64,000 nt of DNA from contig NZ_MUYK01000005.1 of NCBI RefSeq assembly GCF_002155685.1, positions 1-64,000 on the forward strand, written 5' to 3'. The position numbers and the translations under genes were made by a program. The notes below the pieces were generated by a model. The model did no database searches and was not told the origin of the DNA. It saw nothing but the letters and a program-made list of their open reading frames with translations. Numbering within the stretch: the first letter of the stretch is position 1; each line of letters starts with the position of its first letter. The stretch comes from Erythrobacter colymbi. Lineage in GTDB: Bacteria; Pseudomonadota; Alphaproteobacteria; Sphingomonadales; Sphingomonadaceae. Below are positions 52,657 to 62,900 of this stretch, one piece after another.

Positions 52657-54885
52657 ATGAACGACCGATCGATCATCAGTGCCCCCGAGCCCAATCCGCG
52701 CAACGGATGGCTCGACACTTACATGGCGGATGGCCAGCTAGCGGTTCAGCAGCCGCGCGCGCAGTTCATCAGCATGTCGGTGATCCGCGGAATCGTGTTC
52801 CGCCAGCGCTGGATCATCGCCAGCGCGATCTCGGCCGCGCTGATCGGCGGCATCATCCTGACGCTGCTGGTCACGCCGATGTACGAGGCGCGCGCCAAGG
52901 TCAGCGTCGAGCCGTTCGGCGGCGCCATTCTGGAAGGCGAGAACCTCAACGAGAGCGTCTCGCCCAACCAGATCTACGATTACCTCGCTACCCAGGTCGA
53001 AATCATCAAGAGCCGGTCGATGGCCGAAGTCGTGGCCGAGGATCTCAAGCTGGCAGACCGCACGGACCTGCTCGGCAAGGACATCGACGAAAGCCGCCCG
53101 CCGAACATCAGCGACGAAGAGTGGCGCAAGCAGAAGCTCGAGATCGCTTCGAGCATTCTCGCCGGATCGGTCACGGCCGAAGTGTCGCAGGACAACTGGG
53201 TGATCCCGATCGGCTTCCGTTCGTCGAGCCCGGCCCTGGCCGCCGAACTCGCGAACGGCTACGCCAGCGCCTACATCGCGTGGGGCAGCCGCAACACGGT
53301 GCGCGAGAACGAATACGCCCTCGAATACCTCAAGCAGCAGATCGACCTCACCCGGACGCGTCTGGCGGCGGCAGAGTCCTCGGCCAACGACTACGCCCGC
53401 AACAGCGGCATCATCGTGCAGCCGGTGGCCGGCAGCACCTCGGAAGATGGCAGCTCGGCGAACATCACGCTTACCGGCGCCAATCTTGCGAACATCAACC
53501 AGCGGGTGACCGATGCCCGCGCGGCGCGGATCGCGGCGGAACAGCGCTGGCGCTCGATCGAGAAGCTTCCGGCCTCGCAGCTTCCCGAAGTGCAGAGCAG
53601 CCCCGTGCTGATGGGGCTCATTTCGGATCGCACCGGCAAGCTCGCCCAGCTGGCGGACCTGCGGGAACGCTACAATGACGATTTCCCGCAGGTGCAGAAC
53701 CTGAAGGCCCAGATCGAGATCCTGAACGAGCAGATCAATCGCAGCTCGGGCGAGATCAAGGCCACCGTCCGCAACGAATATGTCATCGCGCGGAACCGCG
53801 AACAGGCACTCCAGGCCGAACTGGGCTCGCTCACCTCGAACAAGCTGGTCGAACAGGACCAGCAGGTGCAGCTGAGCGTGCTGGATCGCGAAGCGCAGGC
53901 CATCCGCGACCAGCTGAAGACGTTGCTCGATCGCTACAACGAGATCAACAGTGCAGCCAACGTGCAGCGCGGCAAGGTAACCAAGCTGGACACGGCGACG
54001 GTGCCCTCCGCGCCCTATTCGCCGAACATCCTGCGCAACATGGCGCTGGCGCTCGTTCTGGGCGTGGCGGCCGCCGGGGCTCTGGCCGTGCTGCGCGAGA
54101 CACTCGACGACCGTGTGCGTTCGCTCGAGGACGTCGAGGACCGGATCGGCCTCACGCTCCTCGGCTACACGCCGCACGTTGCCGAGCGCGATATCGAGGC
54201 CGAGGGCTCCAACCGCTTCAGCACGCTGATGGAAGCCTACTCGTCGATACGAGCGGCGGTGGACTTCTCAATGCCGCGCAGCCGGAACGTTCTGCAGCTG
54301 ACAAGCTCGCAGGCCTCCGAAGGGAAGTCGACGACCGCGCTCATTCTGGCGAGGCTGTTTGCGAACCTCGGGCGCCGGACCCTGCTGATCGACGGAGACC
54401 TTCGTCGTCCGTCCGTGGCCCGGCTGATCGATATCGAGCGCCCCAAGGTCGGCCTCGTCGAAGTGCTGCTCGGGCATGTCGATCTCGACACCGCTCTGGT
54501 CAAGGGCGTGCATGACAACCTCGACATCCTGCCGATCGGCGAGATCCCGCCCAACCCGACCGAAATTCTCGCGTCCGTCGAGATGCACGAGTTCCTCGAA
54601 CAACAGCGCGAGAATTACGATCTCGTCCTGATCGACTGCTCGCCGGTGCTTGGTCTGGCCGACGCGCCGATGCTGTCGCGGATGGTGGACGGAACGATCT
54701 TCGTGCTGGAAGCCAACCGTGTGCCATATGGCCAGGTTCGCTCGGCCGTGCGGCGCCTCAAGTTCGCCGGGGCCAACATGCTCGGCGTGGTACTCACCAA
54801 GTACCGCGCGCTCGAAGCGGGCGAGACCTACAGCTACCAGTACGAGTATTACCGATACACGGACAGCAGCCGGAATTCGGCCTGA
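52657..54885 (+). CDS. Wzc/ExoP-type chain-length determinant with BY-kinase
   Basis: 742 residues. A Wzz domain carries helices at about 48-70 and 463-485 and a long periplasmic coiled coil (about 200-440). The cytoplasmic tyrosine kinase (about 530-742) has Walker A SSQASEGKSTTALILARL, Walker A' LLIDGDLRRPSVARL and Walker B LVLIDCSPVLGLADAP. The tail YSYQYEYYRY is the tyrosine cluster used for autophosphorylation. It controls polymer length and export with the Wza-like lipoprotein. Confidence 0.94.
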   Translation: MNDRSIISAPEPNPRNGWLDTYMADGQLAVQQPRAQFISMSVIRGIVFRQRWIIASAISAALIGGIILTLLVTPMYEARAKVSVEPFGGAILEGENLNESVSPNQIYDYLATQVEIIKSRSMAEVVAEDLKLADRTDLLGKDIDESRPPNISDEEWRKQKLEIASSILAGSVTAEVSQDNWVIPIGFRSSSPALAAELANGYASAYIAWGSRNTVRENEYALEYLKQQIDLTRTRLAAAESSANDYARNSGIIVQPVAGSTSEDGSSANITLTGANLANINQRVTDARAARIAAEQRWRSIEKLPASQLPEVQSSPVLMGLISDRTGKLAQLADLRERYNDDFPQVQNLKAQIEILNEQINRSSGEIKATVRNEYVIARNREQALQAELGSLTSNKLVEQDQQVQLSVLDREAQAIRDQLKTLLDRYNEINSAANVQRGKVTKLDTATVPSAPYSPNILRNMALALVLGVAAAGALAVLRETLDDRVRSLEDVEDRIGLTLLGYTPHVAERDIEAEGSNRFSTLMEAYSSIRAAVDFSMPRSRNVLQLTSSQASEGKSTTALILARLFANLGRRTLLIDGDLRRPSVARLIDIERPKVGLVEVLLGHVDLDTALVKGVHDNLDILPIGEIPPNPTEILASVEMHEFLEQQRENYDLVLIDCSPVLGLADAPMLSRMVDGTIFVLEANRVPYGQVRSAVRRLKFAGANMLGVVLTKYRALEAGETYSYQYEYYRYTDSSRNSA

Positions 54886-55005
54886 TCTGACCGACGACGA
54901 CTGCATCCGTTCGCAGCGGAACGCGGGGGAACAAGGGGCCGGAATCAGACAGGCCTCACCCCCTTGGCTACTGAAGTTCCATGATTGGTGGACGTCCGTT
55001 CGAGC

Positions 55006-55881
55006 ATGACCGATACGAGAGCTTTCACGGTGATTATCCCGGCGCACAACGAGGCGTCGGTGATAGGGCGCTGCCTGCGCACTCTGCTGGCCGACGCTCC
55101 GGCGGATGCCGCGATGCAGGTCATCGTAGCGGCCAACGGCTGTAGCGACGACACCGTCCAGATCGCTCGCGCAGAGGCGCCGTCCGCTCTCGTCCTCGAC
55201 CTTCCGACGGGGTCCAAGACGGCGGCAATGAACGCCGCCAACCGCGAAGCCCTGCACTTCCCGCGCATCTATCTCGATGCCGATGTGCAATGCAGCTTCG
55301 CCGCACTCGCCGCGACCGCTCAGGCGCTGCGGCAGCCCGGCGTGATGGCAGCCGCTCCGGCCTTGAAGATGGATCTCTCGCGTTCGAACTTTCTCGCCCG
55401 CGCCTATTACCGGGTTTGGCTGACGCAGCCCTACGTGAAACGCGCGATGGTGGGTTCGGGGTGCTTCGGCCTGTCGCAGGCCGCCTATGAACGGATCGGC
55501 GACTTCCCGCTTATCACGGGGGACGACATCTGGGTTCATTCCCGCTTCCCGGAAAGCGAGCGCAGAAGCGTGAGCGTGGATGAGCAGGGGCGACCGGTGT
55601 TCTTCCTCGTTTCGCCTCCGCGGCGCGCCATCGACCAGATCCGCGTGGAGACCCGCCGCAGGCTCGGCAACGAGCAATTGCTGCGCGAGCATCCGAGCCC
55701 GCATTATTCCGGCTCGAACCGCCCCGGCGATCTTCGCGACGCGCTGCGCGAGGGCGCTTCGATCCTCGACGTCGCGATCTACCTCGCGATCAAGGCGATC
55801 GTCCGGTTGCGGGTGAAGCGGGCCAAGCGCCTACGCAAGGACATCGTCTGGGAGCGGGATCTTGCCGCGCGGGAGGCGTGA
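55006..55881 (+). CDS. family 2 glycosyltransferase
   Basis: 291 residues. TVIIPAHNEASVIGRCLRTL opens the GT-A fold, IYLDADVQCS is the DxD motif (about 88), and MVGSGCFGLSQAAYERIGDF with ITGDDIWVHSRF are acceptor-side blocks. No membrane helix is evident at the N-terminus, and a hydrophobic amphipathic segment lies near the end. The ATG at 55006 (MTDTRAF) is chosen for the fold. It overlaps the next GT2 gene by TGATG. Sugar and linkage are unknown. Confidence 0.88.
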   Translation: MTDTRAFTVIIPAHNEASVIGRCLRTLLADAPADAAMQVIVAANGCSDDTVQIARAEAPSALVLDLPTGSKTAAMNAANREALHFPRIYLDADVQCSFAALAATAQALRQPGVMAAAPALKMDLSRSNFLARAYYRVWLTQPYVKRAMVGSGCFGLSQAAYERIGDFPLITGDDIWVHSRFPESERRSVSVDEQGRPVFFLVSPPRRAIDQIRVETRRRLGNEQLLREHPSPHYSGSNRPGDLRDALREGASILDVAIYLAIKAIVRLRVKRAKRLRKDIVWERDLAAREA

Positions 55882-56918
55882 TGACCGACCTGCAGACGAG
55901 CGCGACATCTTCGGCAACCCCGCAAGACGGCGTTGCACCGCAGTCGCCGATTGGAGAAGCCAAGGGGGTCGATGTCTCGATCCTGATTGTTGCCTACAAC
56001 TCCGCCGCCCTGATCGAAGAGTGCATCGCCTCCGTTCCTTCGGCGTGCACGAAGCGCCGCTTCGAGATCCTCCTGATCGACAATGGCGACGGTTCGACTG
56101 AGGCACTGGTGCGCGAGCGTTTTCCTCACGTGCGGATCGTGCCGAGCCGGGGCAATGTCGGCTTTGCGGCGGGCAATAACGAGCTCGCGCGCCACGCGCA
56201 GGGCCAGTTTGTCCTGCTGCTCAACCCCGACATGAAGCTGTTTGCCGGGGCTATCGACGCCCTGTTCGAGGGAGTTGACGCTTATCCGCAGGCTTCGGCT
56301 TGGGGTGGCGTGACGGTTGATGCGCACAACCGTCCGGACACGGGCAATGCCATTCCCAAGCCTTCGCTGCGCGAGTTTGCGCATGCCGCATTCGGCCGCT
56401 CGACAGCCGCGAACCTCCCGCCGGAACGGCTCGAAACCGATGGCGAGGTCGACCTGCTGATGGGCGGCTTCGTCATGTTCACGAAGAGCGCCTGGGACGC
56501 CGCCGCAGGTCTGGACGAACGCTATTTTCTCTATTGCGAGGAAGTCGACCTGTTCCACCGGCTGGCCAAGCAAGGCCACAGCTTCTGGCGGATCTCCGCT
56601 GCGCGCGGCTACCACGAAGCGGGCCATGGCGACGGTTCTTCTCCGATGCGCGTGCTCTACCACGCTGCCGGAACGGCCGAGTTTACGAAGGCGCACTGGT
56701 CCGGGCTCGCTTCGGTGCTCGGACGGTTCCTGTTCTGGGTCGCGGCGACCGAACGCTATCTCGGAGGCAAGCTTCTGGGGCGGCGGATCCCGCGCCTGCA
56801 ATCGCGCGAGAAGGCCTACCGGCTGGTATCTCTCTATCCGGGATTGTGGTGGCGCGGATACGACAAGCAGCGCGGACTTCTGGCGCAGCTCAAGCAACGG
56901 GGCGGCGCGCCGCCTTGA
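55881..56918 (+). CDS. family 2 glycosyltransferase (rhamnosyltransferase-like)
   Basis: 345 residues. DVSILIVAYNSAALIEECIA (about 34-53), NVGFAAGNNELARHAQGQFV and LLLNPDMKLF are typical of WbbL/RfbF-type rhamnosyltransferases. MGGFVMFTKSAWDAAAG then DERYFLYCEEVDLFHRL completes the pattern. The ATG at 55881 overlaps the upstream stop. The sugar donor cannot be fixed from sequence. Confidence 0.88.
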   Translation: MTDLQTSATSSATPQDGVAPQSPIGEAKGVDVSILIVAYNSAALIEECIASVPSACTKRRFEILLIDNGDGSTEALVRERFPHVRIVPSRGNVGFAAGNNELARHAQGQFVLLLNPDMKLFAGAIDALFEGVDAYPQASAWGGVTVDAHNRPDTGNAIPKPSLREFAHAAFGRSTAANLPPERLETDGEVDLLMGGFVMFTKSAWDAAAGLDERYFLYCEEVDLFHRLAKQGHSFWRISAARGYHEAGHGDGSSPMRVLYHAAGTAEFTKAHWSGLASVLGRFLFWVAATERYLGGKLLGRRIPRLQSREKAYRLVSLYPGLWWRGYDKQRGLLAQLKQRGGAPP

Positions 56919-57035
56919 TGTGAAGAGCATCAAATCGCCCCTCTCCGCGAATTGAACCCGAAGGAAAATGAATCTGCTCCGCCTAGCCATTCTTGACGCC
57001 ATGCCGACCTGCCACACCAGCACCGGAGCGAAGCG

Positions 57036-58016
57036 ATGAGCGATGCCATCTCGCCCGCCCGCTCGCTGGTGATCAAGGCCAAGGGCGGGCTTGGCAATCG
57101 CATGCTTTCGGCGATTACCGGGCTTGTGCTTGCCGACCTCACTGGCCGGAAACCCTATATCGACTGGCGCGACGGAATGTACCTGGCGCCCGGCGAGAAC
57201 CTCTATCCCGCACTGTTCGATGCCAGCTGGATGGAAGACGTATCGCAGCTCGATCACGAGACGGATGTGGCCCCGTCCCTGTGGTCCGGACGGCTCGCCG
57301 AGCACCCGGTCGACGTGATCCGGCGCCATTTTCCGAAGCAGCATCAGGACCCGCTGCTCTACCGCAAGCTGTCGATCGATTTCGCCCCTTCGAAGCAGCA
57401 GGAAAAGGTCGGGGTGTTCTGGTCGTACCTGCCCAAATTGCTGCGTCTGAAGGGGCGCATGTCGCGCGATCCGCGGTTCAAGGGCAAGTCGCTCGACCGG
57501 ATCACGCAGGATTATCTGGCGCGCTATTTCCAGCCGGCTCCGGATGTGGCTGCGCGCGTCGATGCGGTGTTCGACCAGCTCGCCAAGCCGGTGATCGGCG
57601 TCCATATCCGCTTCACCGACCGCAAGGTGCCGCTCGACCGGATCATCCGCGAGCTCGACAAGCTGCAGCGCTCCATGCCCGACGCGGCGATCTTCCTCGC
57701 AACCGACAGCGGGCTGGCCCAGGATGCGATCCTTCAGCGGTTCAGCAATGTCGTGATGATCGAGAAGGTGCTTTCGCAGTCGGACATGGCATTGCATTTC
57801 TCGAGCGAGACTTTTGTCGATCCCCTCGACGAGGCCCGCAACGCGCTGGCGGACATGATGGCGCTCGCGCGCTGCGACTGGCTGCTGCACAGCCGCCACT
57901 CGACCTTCTCGGTCAGCGCGGCACTGATCGGCGACATCCCCGCAAGCCGGCAAGTCGACATCGCACGATTCGATCCGGTCGTACGGACCAAGCAATTTTT
58001 CCAGGCACGAATTTGA
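57036..58016 (+). CDS. NodZ/GT23-like fucosyltransferase
   Basis: 326 residues. IKAKGGLGNRMLSAITGLVL (about 13-32) is a nucleotide-sugar-binding start. VIGVHIRFTDRKVPLDRIIR (about 188-207) resembles the peptide of alpha-1,6-fucosyltransferases NodZ and FUT8 (IGVHVRRTDK). CDWLLHSRHSTFSVSAALI fits the C-terminal GDP-binding block. It would add fucose or a related 6-deoxysugar to the EPS or a lipid-linked intermediate. The donor is inferred only from family. Confidence 0.75.
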   Translation: MSDAISPARSLVIKAKGGLGNRMLSAITGLVLADLTGRKPYIDWRDGMYLAPGENLYPALFDASWMEDVSQLDHETDVAPSLWSGRLAEHPVDVIRRHFPKQHQDPLLYRKLSIDFAPSKQQEKVGVFWSYLPKLLRLKGRMSRDPRFKGKSLDRITQDYLARYFQPAPDVAARVDAVFDQLAKPVIGVHIRFTDRKVPLDRIIRELDKLQRSMPDAAIFLATDSGLAQDAILQRFSNVVMIEKVLSQSDMALHFSSETFVDPLDEARNALADMMALARCDWLLHSRHSTFSVSAALIGDIPASRQVDIARFDPVVRTKQFFQARI

Positions 58017-58033
58017 GGGCGAAGGAGCAAACC

Positions 58034-58861
58034 ATGATTAACGCTCGAAGCATCGGGAAACGCGTCATTCCTAACGGCCCCCTGCGCAGACAGGCAAAAA
58101 TACTGTGGGATGAGGCAAAAGTTTTTCGCGACCGGCGAGCCTTTGGCCGTGCCAACAAGGGTGTATCCTATGTTGATCTTTCAAAAGATCAAATTAAGCA
58201 AATTCAGAGCCAGGGATACTTCGGCCAGATCTGCCAAGATTACTTTCTCGATTTTCTCTTTCCATACGAAAAGGGGGTATTTCTAGATATCGGAGCGAAT
58301 AAGCCCGATTCCATTAGTAATACCCTGTTCTTTGAAAAGAAAGGCTGGACTGGCTACGCTTTCGATCCGATCAGATCCTTTAAGGAACTATGGAAGTCGC
58401 GGCCCAACACCGTGTTCATTAATGCGGGGGTCAGCAAATCATACGGTGTTCAGGCTTTCGTAGAAATCCAACCCAAGGAAGGCTGGGAGCACGCGCTCTC
58501 AGGCTTCAAGGAATATGTCCGCGCCGAGGATATGCGAGACTACGACTATGTCGAATACGAGATCGAATGCGGGCCAGTATCTCACTTCATCGACGCAAAC
58601 GTCAGGTTTGATTTCGTGTCAATCGATGTTGAGGGAGCCGAAGATCTCATCTTAAGCAGCATCGATTTCGACACGAACCCGCCGCGTGCTATCGTGCTCG
58701 AGAACAATCACGAAATAGGCGGCACACAACGGTACCGCGACCTTCTAGCCAGTAAGGGTTACAGGATTTTGCTTCGGATCAATGCATCGGATGATATTTT
58801 TGTGCATTCGAGCCATGAGGTACCGGAAAAATTCAATGAAGTGCTTTCTCAGTATTCCTAA
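58034..58861 (+). CDS. FkbM-family methyltransferase
   Basis: 275 residues. GVFLDIGANKPDSISNTLFF (SAM motif I, about 80-100), GYAFDPIRSFKELW and VSIDVEGAEDLILSSIDF are FkbM hallmarks. It would O-methylate a sugar hydroxyl of the EPS. The ATG at 58034 has GAAGGAG 7 nt upstream. The gene is clearly more A+T-rich than its neighbours, so it was probably acquired separately. Confidence 0.88.
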   Translation: MINARSIGKRVIPNGPLRRQAKILWDEAKVFRDRRAFGRANKGVSYVDLSKDQIKQIQSQGYFGQICQDYFLDFLFPYEKGVFLDIGANKPDSISNTLFFEKKGWTGYAFDPIRSFKELWKSRPNTVFINAGVSKSYGVQAFVEIQPKEGWEHALSGFKEYVRAEDMRDYDYVEYEIECGPVSHFIDANVRFDFVSIDVEGAEDLILSSIDFDTNPPRAIVLENNHEIGGTQRYRDLLASKGYRILLRINASDDIFVHSSHEVPEKFNEVLSQYS

Positions 58862-58946
58862 GCAATAGGAATTCTTCGAAGGCCAAAGCTCAATTCAAGC
58901 CGCCTAATCGCCACAATTTTAGGGAATTTTTCTCGGGGAGACTTTG

Positions 58947-59528
58947 GTGCCCGCTGAGCAGGTTTACAAGAAAAGTCCCGGCCGCCTCGCTCGAGGTCTT
59001 AGAGCTGTGTTCTCGCTCTTCGACCCGCGGGCGTGGCTGCATCTCGTGAAGATCGTAAACTACTACAATTATTCCCACGTCACGCCGTCGCGGCGCGTGA
59101 CCTTTGCCGGTGTGCGCAATGTCAGCCCGGACGCGGTGTTCCAGAACCCGGAACGCATCGCCATCGGGCACCGGGTACGGATCGGGTCGCGTTGCCACAT
59201 CTGGGCTGGCCCGGGAAATGGCCGGATCATCATCGGCGACGATGTGCTGTTCGGACCAGAGGTCATGCTTACGGCTGCGACCTATCGTCACGATCTCGGC
59301 CATCCCGTCACCGAGCAGCCAATGGCCGAAGCCGACATTGTGATCGGCAATGATGTCTGGCTGGCGACCAGGGCCATTGTCTTGCCGGGAACGCGCCTCG
59401 GCGCTGGCTGCATCGTCGCCGCCGGAGCCGTGGTGCGGGGCGAATTTCCGCCGATGAGCATCATTGCCGGGTCGCCTGCCCGCATCGTCAGCCAGCGCGT
59501 GATTGTCGAGGACAACAGTCGCAGTTAG
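58947..59528 (+). CDS. LbH-type acyltransferase (WcaF/NodL-like)
   Basis: 193 residues. A left-handed beta-helix acyltransferase with hexapeptide repeats from about residue 70: IAIGHRVRIGSRCHIW, RIIIGDDVLFGPEVML, ADIVIGNDVWLATRAIVLPG and GCIVAAGAVVRGEFP. AATYRHD holds the likely catalytic His. It probably O-acetylates an EPS sugar. The GTG at 58947 is preferred because GGGGAG lies 8 nt upstream; a TTG at 58944 also fits. Confidence 0.88.
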   Translation: MPAEQVYKKSPGRLARGLRAVFSLFDPRAWLHLVKIVNYYNYSHVTPSRRVTFAGVRNVSPDAVFQNPERIAIGHRVRIGSRCHIWAGPGNGRIIIGDDVLFGPEVMLTAATYRHDLGHPVTEQPMAEADIVIGNDVWLATRAIVLPGTRLGAGCIVAAGAVVRGEFPPMSIIAGSPARIVSQRVIVEDNSRS

Positions 59529-59665
59529 CGATCCGGCTCCATTGTCCACGGTCTGGTCGCGTTGGCGCTCTACGGCGAAATCAGCAAGTTCTGGGAACCT
59601 CCGAAAGCGCGCTTCATCGTAGGTGCAGGGTCAAGCACCCAAGAGAAGATTGCGCTTTCCTACAG

Positions 59666-59699
59666 TAACCAATCTGGTTAGCTAAATCACTTCTTTAGC
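59666..59699. promoter_or_regulatory. two dyads in front of the spike-base gene
   Basis: TAACCA-ATC-TGGTTA (59666-59680) is a perfect 6-bp-arm palindrome. It is followed at once by GCTAAA (59681-59686) and its complement TTTAGC (59694-59699). They end 14 nt before the ATG at 59714. They could be an operator or an mRNA hairpin. The rest of the gap from 59529 shows nothing recognisable. Confidence 0.45.
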
Positions 59700-59713
59700 C
59701 AAAGAGGTGTGTG

Positions 59714-59977
59714 ATGGATCAGTTCGAGAACTCCGGCGACAGCTTGATCGCTCCCGCGAAAGACGCGTTCGATATCGTCCCGAGCGACTCGACCCCGCTG
59801 CCTGTCGCCACCAAGGCCATCTATGTGGGAACCGGCGGCCATCTGGTTCTTCGCACAGTTGACGGCAAGACTGACATCAGGCTGGCAAACATCAGCAATG
59901 GGGCAATTCTGCCGATCCGGGTTTTGGCTGTGCGTCAGACCGGCACGACTGCGACTGACATCGTGGGGCTGATCTGA
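59714..59977 (+). CDS. GTA head-spike base protein homologue (Rcc01079 family)
   Basis: 87 residues. The series LIAPAKDAFDIVPSDSTPLP, ATKAIYVGTGGHLVLRTVDG, LANISNGAILPIRVLAVRQT and GTTATDIVGL matches the spike-base protein family named after Rhodobacter capsulatus Rcc01079 (GhsA). That protein anchors the head spike of the gene transfer agent, and the spike binds capsule. Here the gene is inside an EPS biosynthesis locus with no capsid, portal or terminase gene nearby. AGAGG lies 6 nt before the ATG at 59714. Its stop overlaps the ATG of the next gene (TGATG), so the two are coupled. Confidence 0.85.
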   Translation: MDQFENSGDSLIAPAKDAFDIVPSDSTPLPVATKAIYVGTGGHLVLRTVDGKTDIRLANISNGAILPIRVLAVRQTGTTATDIVGLI

Positions 59978-62900
59978 TGCATCGACTGATGATTTCCATG
60001 TCCGAACCGGAACTCACCCGCAGGTCGTTCATGTTCGGTGCCACCGCGATTTCCGCGCTTGCTCTTGCAGGCATCGGCACGCCCGGCATCGCGCAAGGCT
60101 TCAGGGGATCGAGTGGCGTTACGGCCTATACCTCCACCGCGGGCCGCTTCCGGCGCACGGCGAGCGGATTCGTCCGCTGCGCCGCCAATGAAGAGCGACT
60201 GTGCTTCAACGCTGACGGCACGTTCCGGGGGCAATATCTGCAAGGGGCAGACACGTACAACTCGGCCCCGTGGGACAGCCGGACGGCGCCGCACACCGTC
60301 ACCGATCCTGCCTACCTGTCGGGACAAAGCGGAACGCGAATCCGTTACGCCGGCGAGCATGCCGAAGCCGACCTGTTCGGAACGACGGGCGGCGGGGTGG
60401 TCATCCGTAACGAGATCACCAACCAGTTCCACATCGCGAGCAACATCGCCGCGACCGGCATCGCGGTGGGCGACCTGCTGCGCATCCATGCGATCGTCGC
60501 GATTTCCGGCGCGACCCAGGCAGGGCGCGTCGACATCGGCCTGCAAGGCAACCTCAACTTTGCCTTCACCTTCAATCACGACGCGGCCGGGGTGATCACG
60601 GGCTTCACCGAGAGCTGGAGCAACCGCCGCGCCGGGTTCGACGACATGGGCACCATCAATGGCAAGCGTTGGTGGTACCTGTGGGTCGATGTGAGAGCGG
60701 CCAACACCAGCAACGCGCCGCCCAGCATCGGGTTCGGCAATATCGCGGCTCAGACCGGCAAGAGCTATCACGTCTGCGAACTGATGGTTCAGCGCAATCC
60801 CGCGACCCCGCCCGCATCGGTGCCCGTCTGCGCGGTCAGCAAGACCTTCGCGGCAGACACGCTCAAGACCGATCTCAAGGACTGCGGCTATGTGATGAAT
60901 GGTCTCGCGCTGGCCCGTTCGCAGATGACCGCAGGGGCGATCATCCCGCCGGCGATGCAGGTGGGAACGCCCTACGAACCGCTCGAGACTCTGATCCAGA
61001 TTGTTCCGGGTGCAGAGGCGGCCGACCGGGCGGGGATCATGCCGAACCCCAACCAGCTGCTCTACGCACGCCCCTGGTCCAGTCCCGTCAACCATACCCT
61101 GACCTTCGGCCCCGGATGGTTCCCGCGCGACTGGCTGAAAGCCAACGCGGCGAGCGAGAACGCCACCAACGTCCGCGTGCAGAGCGTATTCCAGTCCCGC
61201 GAAGACCTGCGACCGATCCTCGGCAATGTCTCGACGTCGAGCACCTTCGTCGGCTCGATCGACATCGACGGCGTCATCATGATGGCGGGTGGAGACACGC
61301 GCACCAAGTACCACGAGCAGGCCGACATCCTCACGGGCACGGGCTCCAGCTTCCTGCTGATCGCGGCCGGGAACATTGCGGTCACCAACAGCCTCGTGTT
61401 GGGTTCGACCCTGTGGCCCACGCGTGCGCGCCATTCGATCCAGCAGGACGACACCGACGACAGGCGCGTGTTCATGGGCGAGCTGGCGCTCCAGACCACG
61501 GGCGGTACCCTGAGCCTGAAGGGCACCCGGACCCATGCGCTCGCCCGCACGGTGCTGAGCGGCACGTCGAGCACCACCAGCATCACCGCCAACACCGACC
61601 AGTTCTGCGCCACGCGGTTCTGGATGGACATGCTGTTCATCTCGCGCGGCACCTTCACTAGCTGGACCGCCAACCAGATGCTGGGAGCGCTCGCCACAGC
61701 GCGGCCGGACATGTTCTTCTGCCAGTCCGAGCGGCCCATCCGCGTATCGAACGACGCGGGCGCGACATGGGCCGACCTCTCGCCTGCCTTCGATCCGGCA
61801 ACCCTGCCGCACGGCTTCCTCGGCCAGCACATCGGCACGTGGAACTTCGACACCGGCGTACTCAGCGGAGCGCCCGATCCCGCCCGCAGCCTGCGGGTGC
61901 GCTACTGGCAGCAATCCGGCATCGCCTCGCCGCAGGTCAACAAGCCCGGCTTCCAGTTCATCGCCTCGCAGATGAACATGGGCACCTGCACGCGCCTCCC
62001 GAATTCGGGCGACGTGTTCCGCATCAAGAACGGCTCGCAATGGATTGACGTCACCTACCAGGGCGGCGAATGGCGCAGCACGGGCTATGTCCGCTACACG
62101 GGCCTCACGGTCAACAATCCGGCCGTCATCACGACGCTCGTCTCCAACGATTTCGTCCAGATCAACCGCAACGATGTGACCGCCACCGGATCGAACATCT
62201 TCGACGGATGCGTGATGATCGGCCCCAAGGGCGCCTACTTCCTCACCGGCGACCCGTCACTCGGCGCGACCGGCAGCAACCTCGACAACTTCAGCGTGAC
62301 CAACACCGTTGTCATCAGCGATGGCACCAACGGCCTGCGCTGGGACCACTCGCGCATCAATCCGGCCCGCTGCTTCGTGCAGAACGCGCTGTTCATCGAG
62401 GCGCGCTCGGACTTCACCTACAATGACGGGACAGGCTACTCGCTGACGATCGGCGGGGCCGGCATCCGGAACGTCCTGACCTTCGGCAACAATGTCACCG
62501 TGATGGGAAGCAAGATCGGCGGCGGCCTCGAGGCCTCGCAAGGCGGCGCCGTCTATGTTGGATCCGTGCGGACCATCACCGCGGGCCGCCGGAGCAATTA
62601 CGATGCCTTCTCCGCCCCCGATCCGAAGTTCGAGCAATATCTGCGCGCCGACAACTTCGATGCCGTGCAGGGCCGCGCGCGGCTGCCGAGCATGGCGGGC
62701 CTATGGAGTTTCAACCTCACCGCCTTCGCCGACGACGACGCGGGCTTCGGCGCGCGGGCGATCATCACCGCCGCCAAGGGCGAGCATGGCCGGTGGAATG
62801 CCGTGATCGACGAGATCATGACGCACTACCACCGCACCCCCGACCGCGTCGTGAGCATCACGAGCGGGGTGCCGGTGGGAACCGTGCTCGCCTCCAACGT

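Noticed and set aside
56993..58033. in-frame upstream extension of the FkbM gene (622 codons in all)
   Set aside because: The first 347 codons are an out-of-frame reading of the NodZ-like gene. FkbM homology and the Shine-Dalgarno begin at 58034.
59935..62040. 701-codon minus-strand frame opposite the giant Tat protein
   Set aside because: Shadow frame with no recognisable fold. The plus strand carries a Tat signal and is coupled to the spike-base gene.
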